NCBI GenBank assembly: GCA_002440665.1
Contig: DJUX01000067.1
Coordinates: 1 to 42,570 of the forward strand
Direction: 5' to 3'
DNA length: 42,570 bases
DNA from: Dechloromonas sp. UBA6271
GTDB taxonomy: Bacteria > Pseudomonadota > Gammaproteobacteria > Burkholderiales > Rhodocyclaceae
Shown here: positions 16,735 through 24,402 of the stretch, in pieces
How positions within the stretch are numbered: position 1 is the first letter of the stretch
Layout of the letters: every line of letters begins with the position of its first letter
Program-made: the position numbers and the translations under genes
The notes under the pieces: model-generated
What the model was told of the DNA's origin: nothing
Databases searched by the model: none
Seen by the model: the letters and a program-made list of their open reading frames with translations, nothing else

Positions 16735-17969
16735 GACGATGGATTGTAACGTTTTCGCAGCAATACGTGGGCGGCACGGCGGCCGCTGCGCACGGCGCCT
16801 TCCAGGGTTGCCGGGTAATCGGACCAGGTGTAGTCGCCAGCCAGTACGACGCGCGGGTTCGCGGTTACGCAATCGGGTCGTGCAATGTCCGGCCGGCATG
16901 AAAAGGTCGCGCGCTTTTCGCGGATGACCTTGTGCCAGCCGGGCTTTTCGGTGATGCCCAGTTCGTCCTGCAGGGTGGTGGCGAGATCGGCGTCGGCGAG
17001 CCCTTCCCAGTCGCCGTGGCCGCTCAGGACGCAGGCCAGCAGGCCGTTGCCGCGGTCGACGACCCACTGGCCGTATTTTCCGGATTGCTTGAAAAGCGGA
17101 AAGGGGAGCCGCATTTTTGCCCCGAATTGCAGGTAGACCGTGGCAATCGGTTCGTAATCGTAGGCGATGCTTGCTGCCGGCCACAGTCCGCCGAGGTGCT
17201 GCGGGGCGCAGGCGATGACGACGGCGTCGTAGTCGTTGCCGGCCAGCGTCAGCTTGTCGCCGGTGCCGGCGATCGCTTCGACGCGTGTTCCCAGGTGCAG
17301 CGTCGCCCCGTTTGCCACGAGCCAGCGGGCGGCGGGTTCGGGCAGCAGGCGGCCGAGGTCGGCGCGCGGCAGCAGCAGGTCGGTGTCTTCCCGCCGCGCG
17401 CTGCCCAGGCTGTCGCGCAGCACGTTGGCGAAAACCTGGGCGGCGGCGCGTTCGGCGGGGATGTTCAGCGCGGCGAGGCAGAGCGGTTCCCACAAATGGC
17501 GGCGCAGCGTGCCGGTTTGTCCGGCGGCATCGAGCCATTCGGCGACGGTGCAATCGCGGTCCAGCCGAAAACGGCGGGCCTTGATGCCCTGCATCCACCA
17601 GGCTGTGGCCAGCTTTTCGCGCCAGCCGACGCCGGTGGCGGTCAGCAAACCCCAGGCGACGTTGAGCGGTGCCGGCCATTTCGGCAGCGCCAGGCGAAAG
17701 CCGGTCTCATCGACGACCTGCAGCGGGTGTCGTGCCAGCAGTCGCTCGGGGTCGGCGCCGACCCGGCGCATCAGGGCCAGCGTCTCGCGGTAGGCGCCGA
17801 GCAGGATGTGCTGGCCGTTGTCCAGTGTCCGGCCGTCGATGGAAATGGCGCGGGCGCGGCCGCCGAGGACGCGCCCGGCTTCGAAGAGGGTGGTGGTGGC
17901 GCCGGTCGCCGTCAGCTCGACAGCGGCGGCGATGCCCGCCCAGCCGCCGCCGATGACGGCGACGTTCAC
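16731..17969 (-). CDS. hpnE: HpnE, hydroxysqualene dehydroxylase (FAD)
   Basis: A 412-residue flavoprotein of the phytoene-desaturase-like amine oxidase superfamily. The N-terminal dinucleotide site is VAVIGGGWAGIAAAVEL followed by LFEAGRVLGGRARA; the C-terminal FAD segment is RVVLAGDYTWSDYPATLEGAVRSG. In the HpnCDE pathway it reduces hydroxysqualene to squalene. The start overlaps the hpnD stop by 4 bases, and the stop overlaps the pgaA start by 4. Gene order hpnC-hpnD-hpnE is the standard hopanoid-precursor arrangement, but no squalene-hopene cyclase gene is in the window. Confidence 0.93.
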   Translation of the reverse strand: MNVAVIGGGWAGIAAAVELTATGATTTLFEAGRVLGGRARAISIDGRTLDNGQHILLGAYRETLALMRRVGADPERLLARHPLQVVDETGFRLALPKWPAPLNVAWGLLTATGVGWREKLATAWWMQGIKARRFRLDRDCTVAEWLDAAGQTGTLRRHLWEPLCLAALNIPAERAAAQVFANVLRDSLGSARREDTDLLLPRADLGRLLPEPAARWLVANGATLHLGTRVEAIAGTGDKLTLAGNDYDAVVIACAPQHLGGLWPAASIAYDYEPIATVYLQFGAKMRLPFPLFKQSGKYGQWVVDRGNGLLACVLSGHGDWEGLADADLATTLQDELGITEKPGWHKVIREKRATFSCRPDIARPDCVTANPRVVLAGDYTWSDYPATLEGAVRSGRRAAHVLLRKRYNPSS

Positions 17970-18799
17970 GCGAAGGCCCAGGTTTTCCAGGCGATCCAGA
18001 TTTTGCGGACAGGGGTCAGCGCGATGCGCTGGTGCAGGACCTGGAAGTTTTCGCGCTTGATCTCGTCGAGCAGGGTGCGGTAGATGGCCGCCATGATCAG
18101 GCCGGGGCGCTGGCTCTTGCGGTCGACGGCCGGCAACTGGGCAAAAGCCTGGGCGTAGTATTTCTCGGCGCGCTCGCTCTGGAATTGCATCAGCGCGGTG
18201 AAATTATCCGAATATTTGGCGTTCAGGATGTCGGCGGCCGGCACGTTGAACTGCTTGAGTTCATCCATCGGGATATAGATGCGGCCGCGCCGGGCATCCT
18301 CGCCGATGTCGCGGATGATGTTGGTGAGCTGGAAGGCCATGCCGAGATCGTGGGCATATTTTTGCGTCTGCCGGTCCTTGAAACCGAAGATTTCGGCGGC
18401 GAGCAGGCCGACGACGCTGGCGACGCGGTAGCAGTAGAGCGACAGGCTTTTGAAATCGAGATAGCGCGACTGCATGAGGTCCATTTCCATGCCGTCGATG
18501 ATTTCGAGCAATTGCTCCTTCGGCAGGTTGAACTGGCCGCTCACCCCTTTCAGCGCCAACCCGACCGGGTGCTGCGGCTGGCCATCGGCAACGCGCTCGA
18601 TTTCCTGGCGCCACCAAGTCAGCTTGGTTGACGCCAGCGAGACGTCGTTGCACTCATCGACCACATCATCGACTTCGCGGCAAAAGGCGTAGAGCGCCAT
18701 GATGGCGCGCCGGCGTTCGGGGGGCAGGAACAGGAAGCTGTAATAGAAGGACGAGCCGCTGGCGGCGCACTTCTCCTGGCAGTATTGATCGGGATTCAT
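17966..18799 (-). CDS. hpnD: HpnD, presqualene diphosphate synthase
   Basis: A 277-residue squalene/phytoene synthase-type enzyme. The two aspartate-rich motifs that bind the Mg-diphosphate are REVDDVVDE (Asp44, Asp45, Asp48) and NIIRDIGEDARRGRIYIP (Asp164, Asp168). HpnD condenses two farnesyl diphosphates to presqualene diphosphate, which HpnC then converts to hydroxysqualene. The start is 4 bases after the hpnC stop. It carries an 11-base copy of the repeated word at 18117-18127, read as VDRK in this gene. Confidence 0.94.
   Translation of the reverse strand: MNPDQYCQEKCAASGSSFYYSFLFLPPERRRAIMALYAFCREVDDVVDECNDVSLASTKLTWWRQEIERVADGQPQHPVGLALKGVSGQFNLPKEQLLEIIDGMEMDLMQSRYLDFKSLSLYCYRVASVVGLLAAEIFGFKDRQTQKYAHDLGMAFQLTNIIRDIGEDARRGRIYIPMDELKQFNVPAADILNAKYSDNFTALMQFQSERAEKYYAQAFAQLPAVDRKSQRPGLIMAAIYRTLLDEIKRENFQVLHQRIALTPVRKIWIAWKTWAFA
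18117..18127 (-). repeat. Repeated word, 11-base copy
   Basis: GTCGACCGCAA followed by G; inside hpnD and read as Val-Asp-Arg-Lys. Confidence 0.75.
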
Positions 18800-18803
18800 G
18801 GGG

Positions 18804-19613
18804 TCACATTGTAAGGGAACGGCTGGCGAGAACCAGCCAGTCCCATTTGCCGAGCTGCGGACGGTGCTGGAAAACGTCGCCGCGCACTTTTCGCAGGCGT
18901 TCGAGAATGCGCAGGCCGCCCTGGATGGTCAGCCTGATTTCCCAGCCGAGGCGGCCAGGCAGGGCATGGACCAGTGGGGTGCCTTGCAGCATCAGGTCGC
19001 GCGCGCGGTCGATCTGGAAGTCCATTAGCGCCGCCCAGTTGGCCGACCAGCGGTTTTGCGCGATGTCGTCCTCGCTGATTCTGAAGCGCGGCAAATCGGT
19101 TAGCGGCAGGTAAATTCGCTCTTTTTGCCAGTCGACCGCAACATCCTGCCAGAAGTTGATTAGTTGCAGCGCCGAGCAGATGCAGTCGGATTGTGCGAGA
19201 TGTTCCGGTTCGGTGCGGCCGAACAGATGCAGCACCAGCCGGCCGACCGGGTTGGCCGAGCGACGACAGTAATCGAGCAGTTCCGGGTAGTCGGCATAAC
19301 GTTTTTTGACCACATCCTGCGCGAAGGCGTCGAGCAGATCGCGGAAAAGCTGGATCGGCAGCGCATGCTGGCTGATGGCTTCGGACAACGCGACAAATAG
19401 CAGCGTCTGCGGTGCCTGCCCGGATTCGATGCGATCCAGTTCCGCCTGGTAGGCCGCCAGCCCGGCCAGACGTTCCTCGGGCGAGGCATCCCCTTCATCG
19501 GCAATATCGTCGGCGCTGCGGGCAAAACGGTAGATGACTTCGATCGGCCGGCGCAGCGGCGCGGGCACCAGGAACGAGGCGACAGGGAAGTTTTCGTAGT
19601 GATCGACGGACAT
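18804..19613 (-). CDS. hpnC: HpnC, hydroxysqualene synthase
   Basis: A 269-residue paralogue of HpnD. Motif one is RSADDIADE (Asp35, Asp36, Asp39); motif two is the divergent NFWQDVAVDWQKERIYLP, the form typical of HpnC. It converts presqualene diphosphate to hydroxysqualene. It is the first gene of the leftward unit that continues through hpnD, hpnE and pgaABCD. The 52-base gap to the divergent tRNA-Leu must hold its promoter; TATACT (complement of 19623-19628) is a plausible -10 but lies very close to the start. A 12-base copy of the repeated word is at 19131-19142. Confidence 0.93.
   Translation of the reverse strand: MSVDHYENFPVASFLVPAPLRRPIEVIYRFARSADDIADEGDASPEERLAGLAAYQAELDRIESGQAPQTLLFVALSEAISQHALPIQLFRDLLDAFAQDVVKKRYADYPELLDYCRRSANPVGRLVLHLFGRTEPEHLAQSDCICSALQLINFWQDVAVDWQKERIYLPLTDLPRFRISEDDIAQNRWSANWAALMDFQIDRARDLMLQGTPLVHALPGRLGWEIRLTIQGGLRILERLRKVRGDVFQHRPQLGKWDWLVLASRSLTM
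19131..19142 (+). repeat. Repeated word GTCGACCGCAAC
   Basis: Exact 12-base copy inside hpnC (gene on the opposite strand), read as Val-Ala-Val-Asp. Confidence 0.85.
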
Positions 19614-19622
19614 CGGCTGCGG

Positions 19623-19655
19623 AGTATAGGGTTAAGCCGATGGCAGTGGTAGAAT
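19623..19655. promoter_or_regulatory. Putative back-to-back -10 elements between hpnC and tRNA-Leu
   Basis: TATACT on the minus strand (19623-19628) could serve hpnC, and TAGAAT on the plus strand (19650-19655), 11 bases before the tRNA, could serve tRNA-Leu. Neither has a recognisable -35 at normal spacing, so this is a weak call based on position. Confidence 0.3.
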
Positions 19656-19665
19656 TCGGCCGCCT

Positions 19666-19750
19666 GCCCAGGTGGCGAAATTGGTAGACGCACCAGATTT
19701 AGGTTCTGGCGCCGCAAGGTGTGGGGGTTCGAGTCCCTTCCTGGGCACCA
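19666..19750 (+). tRNA. tRNA-Leu (UAG anticodon)
   Basis: An 85-base tRNA with encoded CCA. The acceptor arm GCCCAGG pairs with CCTGGGC; the anticodon stem CCAGA/TCTGG holds the loop TTTAGGT with anticodon TAG at 19700-19702, reading CUN leucine codons. The T-arm contains GGTTCGAGTCC. A long variable arm (class II tRNA) is present, as expected for leucine. Confidence 0.96.
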
Positions 19751-19761
19751 TCAGGCAGCAT

Positions 19762-19789
19762 AAGGCTTTCAGCGATGAAGGCCTTTTTT
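19762..19789 (+). terminator. Intrinsic terminator after tRNA-Leu
   Basis: AAGGCTTTC pairs with GAAGGCCTT (9 base pairs, one G-T) around the loop AGCGAT, and the stem runs into a T tract ending at 19789. It begins 12 bases after the tRNA. The following ~110 bases to the lipase-like gene are A+T-richer and hold nothing I recognise. Confidence 0.8.
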
Positions 19790-19902
19790 CTTTGGCTCTG
19801 TCTGAATTAGCTGTAAAAGTTAACTATATTGAAAGCATGGTTTGACCGAAGGTTCTGTGGGGCAATTTCGTAACAAATTGAAATTGTTAAGAATAATATT
19901 CA

Positions 19903-20775
19903 CTAGCGGCAGGCGGCGATCAGTTCGTCGGCCGTGCGGCGGGCATAGAGCACCGACAGATGGCCGATGCCGTCCATTTCGACATCGATGGCGCCGGGCA
20001 GGCGCTGGTTGTCCTGCGGCATGACGTAGTTGTCGTGCGGCGTGCGGATGGCGATGGTGGGAACCGGCACGTTTTCCGTGGCGAGGTCTTTCAGCCATAG
20101 CGAATCCGGTTCCATTTCCCGTGCATTCCTGCCGATGCCGATGCGCGCCAGTTCCGTGCCGGCATGCGGCGAGGCAATGGTGACCAGACGCTCGACCCGG
20201 CTTCCGCCGTGGCGGGCGAGATAGGAACGGCAGACCAGGCCACCCATGCTGTGCGCGATGAGAACGACCTGATCGGCACCGGTGGCGCGGCAGACTTCCT
20301 CGACCCGTTCGTTGAGTTGCGGCACCAGCTTGCCGATGCTGGTGTAGGGCGGATAGAGGCTGACGCTGGCGACGGTATGGCCGGCTGCTTCGAGGTCGCG
20401 CCGCAGCCGCCACCAGACACCGCGGCTGCAGGCGTAGCCATGCACCAGCAGCAGCGGGCGCGGGCACGGGCGCAGGCGGTCGGGCGGCATCCACAGGCGC
20501 TCGAAAGGCATGACGACAATGAAGCTGAGCAGGAAAGCGAGATACTCGGCGATCACCATGCGCAGCTGCTGGCCCGCTGACAGGCGCGGCGCCGGCGACG
20601 GGTAGGCCCGGGCATAGGCCCAGGTGACGGCGACGATGACGGCGCGTACGCCGAACAGCATCAGGAGCGCGCCGAGGATGGCGGCATCCCAGGGGGCATC
20701 GAACAGCTGGCGGGCAGCCGTGAGGTAAATGGCAATTTCCGTGGAAAGCCAGACCAGGAGAGCGATTGGAACCAT
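19903..20775 (-). CDS. Membrane-anchored alpha/beta hydrolase (lipase/esterase-like)
   Basis: 290 residues. Three hydrophobic segments (about 3-20, 31-53 and 74-91) precede a hydrolase domain beginning at PLLLVHGYACSRGVWWRLR, with the nucleophile Ser176 in IAHSMGGL and a candidate catalytic His in DGIGHLSVLYA. This is the PGAP1/triacylglycerol-lipase-like fold; the VHGY oxyanion motif and AHSMGG elbow are clear. It is the last gene of a four-gene leftward set, 4 bases after the GMC oxidoreductase. The context suggests it releases alcohols or acids from an ester that the upstream oxidoreductases then oxidise. The substrate is unknown. Confidence 0.82.
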   Translation of the reverse strand: MVPIALLVWLSTEIAIYLTAARQLFDAPWDAAILGALLMLFGVRAVIVAVTWAYARAYPSPAPRLSAGQQLRMVIAEYLAFLLSFIVVMPFERLWMPPDRLRPCPRPLLLVHGYACSRGVWWRLRRDLEAAGHTVASVSLYPPYTSIGKLVPQLNERVEEVCRATGADQVVLIAHSMGGLVCRSYLARHGGSRVERLVTIASPHAGTELARIGIGRNAREMEPDSLWLKDLATENVPVPTIAIRTPHDNYVMPQDNQRLPGAIDVEMDGIGHLSVLYARRTADELIAACR

Positions 20776-20779
20776 ATGC

Positions 20780-22390
20780 TCAGAGAATCGCGGGTTTCGC
20801 TTTTCCCGTCAATGCCGCCGCGAGCAGCGACGCGTTGCGCGCCACCAGGCCGTAGATCGAGAGTTGCGGATTGGCGCCGATGCTGGTCGGGAAAACCGAG
20901 CCGTCATGCACCGACAGATTTTCGATCTGGAAGTGGCGGCCCTCGTCGTCGACCACGCCGCGTTGCGGCGTGTCGGCCATCGCGCAGCCGCCCATCACAT
21001 GGGCGCTGACGACGCGGCAGCGCAGTGGCGCCAGCGGCAGTTCGGCCAGGCCGCGCCTGGCTTCGGCCCAACTGTTGTAGCCGGTCGCTGATTCATGCAC
21101 CGGCGTCACCCAGTGTGCGCCGGCGGCGAACTGGATTTCGGCCATCGTCAGCAGGGCGCGGCGGGCGGCTTCCCAGTAGGTTTCATTGAGCGGGTAGTTG
21201 AGCAGCGGCGAACCGTCATCGCGCAATCTCACCTGGCCGCCGCGGCTGTCCGGATGGAAGCCGTCGCGGACCAGCGCGAGGATGGTCTGGCTGTTGGCGA
21301 ATTCGCGCATCAGGCGGGCGTGCGCTTCACCCCAGCCTTGCAATGTGGTCGAGAAAAGAACAGGGTGCAGCGGCGGCACTTCCAATTTGAAGCCCAGCGG
21401 GCCGTCGACCGCAACATTGTCGAGGAAGTGGTCGGAATAGACCGACTGCGGCGCCCCGGCATAGGCGCGCACCGGCTTGTCGAACAGGCCCGACGAAATC
21501 AGCGTCGGATGCAGGAAGGTACGCTTGCCGAGCAGGCCGTGTGGATCGGCGGCCTTGCTGCGCAGGAGCAGGGCCGGCGAATTGATGGCGCCGCCGGCCA
21601 ATACGAAATGGCGGGCGCGCAGGGTCACCTTGACGCCGTTGGGATGGATGCCGTCCGGCTTCATCGCCATGCCGGTCAACGATACCGCCTTGTTGCTGGA
21701 GAACTCGAACCTTTCGGCGCGCAGCCGCGAGATCAGCGTCGCGCCCTTCGTCAGCGCCGCGGGCAGGGTCGTCACCAGCATCGACTGCTTGGCGTTGGTC
21801 GGGCACCCCATGCCGCAGTAGCCGAGATTCCAGCACATCTTGACGTTACGCGGGATGACGGCGACCGGGATGCCGAGTTGTGCCGCACCGCGCGCCAGGG
21901 CGGCGTTGTTCTCGTTGGGCGGAATCGGCCACAGGCCGACATGCAGCCGCTGTTCCATCGCCGCGAACCACGGCGCCATGGCGTCGACGCCGAGGCGCTT
22001 GAGGCCCCACGCGGATTGCCACCATTGCAGGGTGCGCGGCGGCGTGCGGAAGCTGCTCGTCCAGTTCACCGTGGTCGAGCCGCCGACGCAGCGTCCCTGC
22101 AGGATGTTGATTGCCTTGTCGGCCGTCTTGCGGGCGGCAGATTCCTGGTAGAGATCGGGGTAGGCCTCGGCTTCGCGCATGTTGAAGTCGCTGCTGGTGC
22201 GCAGCGGACCTTCCTCCACGATGACGACCTTGAGCCCGGCCGACGCCAGGAGTTCGGCGCTGACGCCGCCACCGGCGCCGCTGCCGACGATGACGACATC
22301 AGCCTCGATCGGCAGGTCGACCGCGAGTTGCGAGGCATCGACATGCTTCCAGCCGGCAGCGAGTCCTTCACGGAACGGGTCGCGCATCAT
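20780..22390 (-). CDS. GMC-family FAD-dependent alcohol oxidoreductase
   Basis: A 536-residue glucose-methanol-choline oxidoreductase. The FAD dinucleotide motif is VVIVGSGAGGGVSAELLASAG with the ribose-binding VVIVEEG, then GRCVGGSTTVNW. The active-site region has the His of VVSAHVMGGCAM and the Asn of GANPQLSIYGL. It contains a Cys-rich stretch (KMCWNLGYCGMGCPTNAKQS), also seen in long-chain alcohol oxidases and related dehydrogenases. The start at 22390 overlaps the preceding gene by 4 bases. That gene encodes a gluconate-dehydrogenase-subunit-3-like Tat protein, a common partner for GMC subunits. No twin-Arg signal is seen in this subunit itself. A 12-base repeated word is at 21404-21415. 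Confidence 0.9.
   Translation of the reverse strand: MMRDPFREGLAAGWKHVDASQLAVDLPIEADVVIVGSGAGGGVSAELLASAGLKVVIVEEGPLRTSSDFNMREAEAYPDLYQESAARKTADKAINILQGRCVGGSTTVNWTSSFRTPPRTLQWWQSAWGLKRLGVDAMAPWFAAMEQRLHVGLWPIPPNENNAALARGAAQLGIPVAVIPRNVKMCWNLGYCGMGCPTNAKQSMLVTTLPAALTKGATLISRLRAERFEFSSNKAVSLTGMAMKPDGIHPNGVKVTLRARHFVLAGGAINSPALLLRSKAADPHGLLGKRTFLHPTLISSGLFDKPVRAYAGAPQSVYSDHFLDNVAVDGPLGFKLEVPPLHPVLFSTTLQGWGEAHARLMREFANSQTILALVRDGFHPDSRGGQVRLRDDGSPLLNYPLNETYWEAARRALLTMAEIQFAAGAHWVTPVHESATGYNSWAEARRGLAELPLAPLRCRVVSAHVMGGCAMADTPQRGVVDDEGRHFQIENLSVHDGSVFPTSIGANPQLSIYGLVARNASLLAAALTGKAKPAIL
21404..21415 (+). repeat. Repeated word GTCGACCGCAAC
   Basis: Exact 12-base copy inside the GMC oxidoreductase gene (opposite strand), read as Val-Ala-Val-Asp. 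Confidence 0.85.
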
Positions 22391-22872
22391 TCCACCTTCG
22401 GGGGACCGGGGTAGCCGATGGCGGCCCAGGTATCGGGGCGCGCGTACCATGCGCCGAAGATCAGGTCGTGCAGGGCAGCGTAGCCGGATTTGAGAAGATC
22501 GAAGCGGCTGTGGCGCCAGCTTTCGAGAAAATTGCCGATGGCGGCCGGCGTCGCTTCCGGCCACGGCGACCAGATGCCGGCAGCCAGCATGCGGGTGAGC
22601 GGGAAGGCGAGGAGGTCGAACAGTTCGCCGATTTCCTTTTGCGTGGCCGGCGCGAGGCCGCCAATCGCACGCTCGACGCCGTCCAGCGTGCGGACGATCA
22701 GCTCCGGCCGCTCGGCGCCTTCGGCCGGGAGGGCGCCGGCCAGCATGACCGGGATCAACGCGCTCAAGACGACCGTGCGCCCGCCATTTTCCGAAGGGCG
22801 GGCACAGGCGGCAACGTTGAGCAACAGGCCGCCAGCCAGTCCGGTTTTGAGAAATTCGCGGCGCGTCGTCAT
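22387..22872 (-). CDS. Small Tat-signal lipoprotein, partner of GMC oxidoreductase (gluconate 2-dehydrogenase subunit 3-like)
   Basis: 161 residues. The N-terminus TTRREFLKTGLAGGLLLN has a twin-arginine motif (RREFLK) and runs into NVAAC, a lipobox with Cys at about 23, so a Tat-exported lipoprotein is likely. The remainder (VERAIGGLAPATQKEIGELFDLLAF) is helical and resembles the small subunit of membrane-bound gluconate/GMC dehydrogenases, which carries the flavin subunit across the membrane by piggy-back. It overlaps the aldehyde dehydrogenase stop by 4 bases upstream and the GMC start by 4 bases downstream, which supports a stoichiometric partnership. Confidence 0.78.
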   Translation of the reverse strand: MTTRREFLKTGLAGGLLLNVAACARPSENGGRTVVLSALIPVMLAGALPAEGAERPELIVRTLDGVERAIGGLAPATQKEIGELFDLLAFPLTRMLAAGIWSPWPEATPAAIGNFLESWRHSRFDLLKSGYAALHDLIFGAWYARPDTWAAIGYPGPPKVE

Positions 22873-24296
22873 CGCAGCAACACCTTGAGCAGGCGCTCAA
22901 ACAGCTTGCCATAGGGCGGGTTGAAGAGGCCGATACCATTGATCCGCGACTGGTAGAAGACTGGCTTCAGCTTGGAGAAGGTCAGGAAGCCTTCATGGCC
23001 GTGGTAATGGCCCATGCCGCTCGGGCCGACGCCGCCGAAGGGCAGGTTTTCCTGCGCGATGTGCAGGATGGTGTCGTTGATCGTCACGCCACCGGCCACG
23101 GTGTGATCGAGCACGTGGCGGATGCGCTGGCGGTCGTTGTCGAACAGGTAGAGCGCCAGCGGCCGGTCGTGGCGGTTGATGAAGGCCAGCGCATCATCGA
23201 GCCGGTCGTAGGTGAAGACCGGGAGCAGCGGGCCGAAGATTTCTTCCTGCATGATTAGCATGTCGTCGTTTGCCCCGAGGATCAGGGTCGGCGGCAGGCA
23301 GCGTCGGTTTGCGCCATTGGGTGGGCATTCGGCGAGGGAGACGAGGGTTGCGCCGCGCGCCGTGGCGTCTTCCAGGTAAGCGTTCAGGCGCTGGAAGTGG
23401 CGTTCATTGACGATGGCCGTGTAATCCGGGTTGCGCGCGATGTCGGGGTAACTCTTTGCGACGACGCGGCGTGCGGCCTCGGCGAAGGCTTGCTCCTGCC
23501 CGGCCGGAACGAAGAGATAGTCCGGGGCGATGCAGGTCTGCCCGGCGTTCAGGCACTTGCCGGCCAGGATGCGGGCGGTAGCCTTGTCCAGCGGGTAATC
23601 GGGGGCGACGATGGCCGGCGACTTGCCGCCGAGTTCCAGGGTCACCGGCGTCAGGTGCTCGGCCGCAGCGCGCATGACATGACGGCCGACGGCGGTCGAA
23701 CCGGTGAACAACAGGTGATCGAAGGGCAGGCGGGTGAAGGCTTCGGCGACCGGCATGTCGCCTTCGACGATCGCCAGTTCGTCAGCCGTGAAATAGCGGC
23801 GGGCGAGTTCGGCCAGCACGGTTGCGGTCGACGGCGTAAATTCGGACATTTTCACCAGCGCCCGGTTGCCGGCGGCAAAGGCCGCAGTGAGCGGGCCGAT
23901 GGCGAGATAGATCGGGTAATTCCACGGGGTAACGATGCCGATGCAGCCGAGCGGCTGCGGGCGCACCTCGGCGCGGCCAGGCTGGAACCACAGTGACACC
24001 GGACGCCGCTGCGGCTTGCTCCAGCGCGCCAGGTGACGGCGGGCGTGGCGAATGCCCTCAAGGCTGGGAAAGATTTCCAGCAAGCGGGTTTCATGCGGCG
24101 AACGATGGCCGAAATCCTTGGCAACCGCTGTGCATAGCGCATCGATGTTGTCGTGCAGCAACGCTTCCAGCGCATCAAGCCGCCGCCTTCGTTCGGCTAG
24201 CGGCACCACCGGATTCGCGCGGCTAGCATGGCGAATGCGCGCAAACGCGGCATCGAGCGCGGCCAGATCATTGACGAGCGGAATGGAAGCGGACAT
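22869..24296 (-). CDS. Coniferyl-aldehyde-dehydrogenase-like NAD(P) aldehyde dehydrogenase
   Basis: 475 residues of the aldehyde dehydrogenase superfamily, closest by pattern to the coniferyl aldehyde dehydrogenase (CalB)/fatty aldehyde dehydrogenase group. Visible motifs: VTPWNYPIYLAIGPL, FTGSTAVGRHVM, the general base Glu in TLELGGKSP, and the catalytic Cys in CLNAGQTCIAPDY. The C-terminus has a hydrophobic, basic tail (NPPYGKLFERLLKVLLR), as in membrane-associated class 3 fatty aldehyde dehydrogenases. It is the first gene of the four-gene set and probably oxidises the aldehyde made by the GMC enzyme. A copy of the repeated 13-mer is at 23820-23832. Confidence 0.85.
   Translation of the reverse strand: MSASIPLVNDLAALDAAFARIRHASRANPVVPLAERRRRLDALEALLHDNIDALCTAVAKDFGHRSPHETRLLEIFPSLEGIRHARRHLARWSKPQRRPVSLWFQPGRAEVRPQPLGCIGIVTPWNYPIYLAIGPLTAAFAAGNRALVKMSEFTPSTATVLAELARRYFTADELAIVEGDMPVAEAFTRLPFDHLLFTGSTAVGRHVMRAAAEHLTPVTLELGGKSPAIVAPDYPLDKATARILAGKCLNAGQTCIAPDYLFVPAGQEQAFAEAARRVVAKSYPDIARNPDYTAIVNERHFQRLNAYLEDATARGATLVSLAECPPNGANRRCLPPTLILGANDDMLIMQEEIFGPLLPVFTYDRLDDALAFINRHDRPLALYLFDNDRQRIRHVLDHTVAGGVTINDTILHIAQENLPFGGVGPSGMGHYHGHEGFLTFSKLKPVFYQSRINGIGLFNPPYGKLFERLLKVLLR
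23820..23832 (-). repeat. Repeated word GTCGACCGCAACC
   Basis: Exact 13-base copy inside the aldehyde dehydrogenase gene, read as Ser-Thr-Ala-Thr. Confidence 0.85.
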
Positions 24297-24402
24297 CGGC
24301 CTTTCCTATGGAAAATATTCAATTTCAGTGTAGTTGGCACGGTCGGAGGCCGTTAGGCAAAAGCTTCTAAACGCCGTTTGTCCGCTTCTTCATAATGAAG
24401 CC

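Noticed and set aside
19790..19902. A gene in the A+T-richer gap after the tRNA terminator
   Set aside because: No frame longer than a few dozen codons with a plausible ribosome site was seen.
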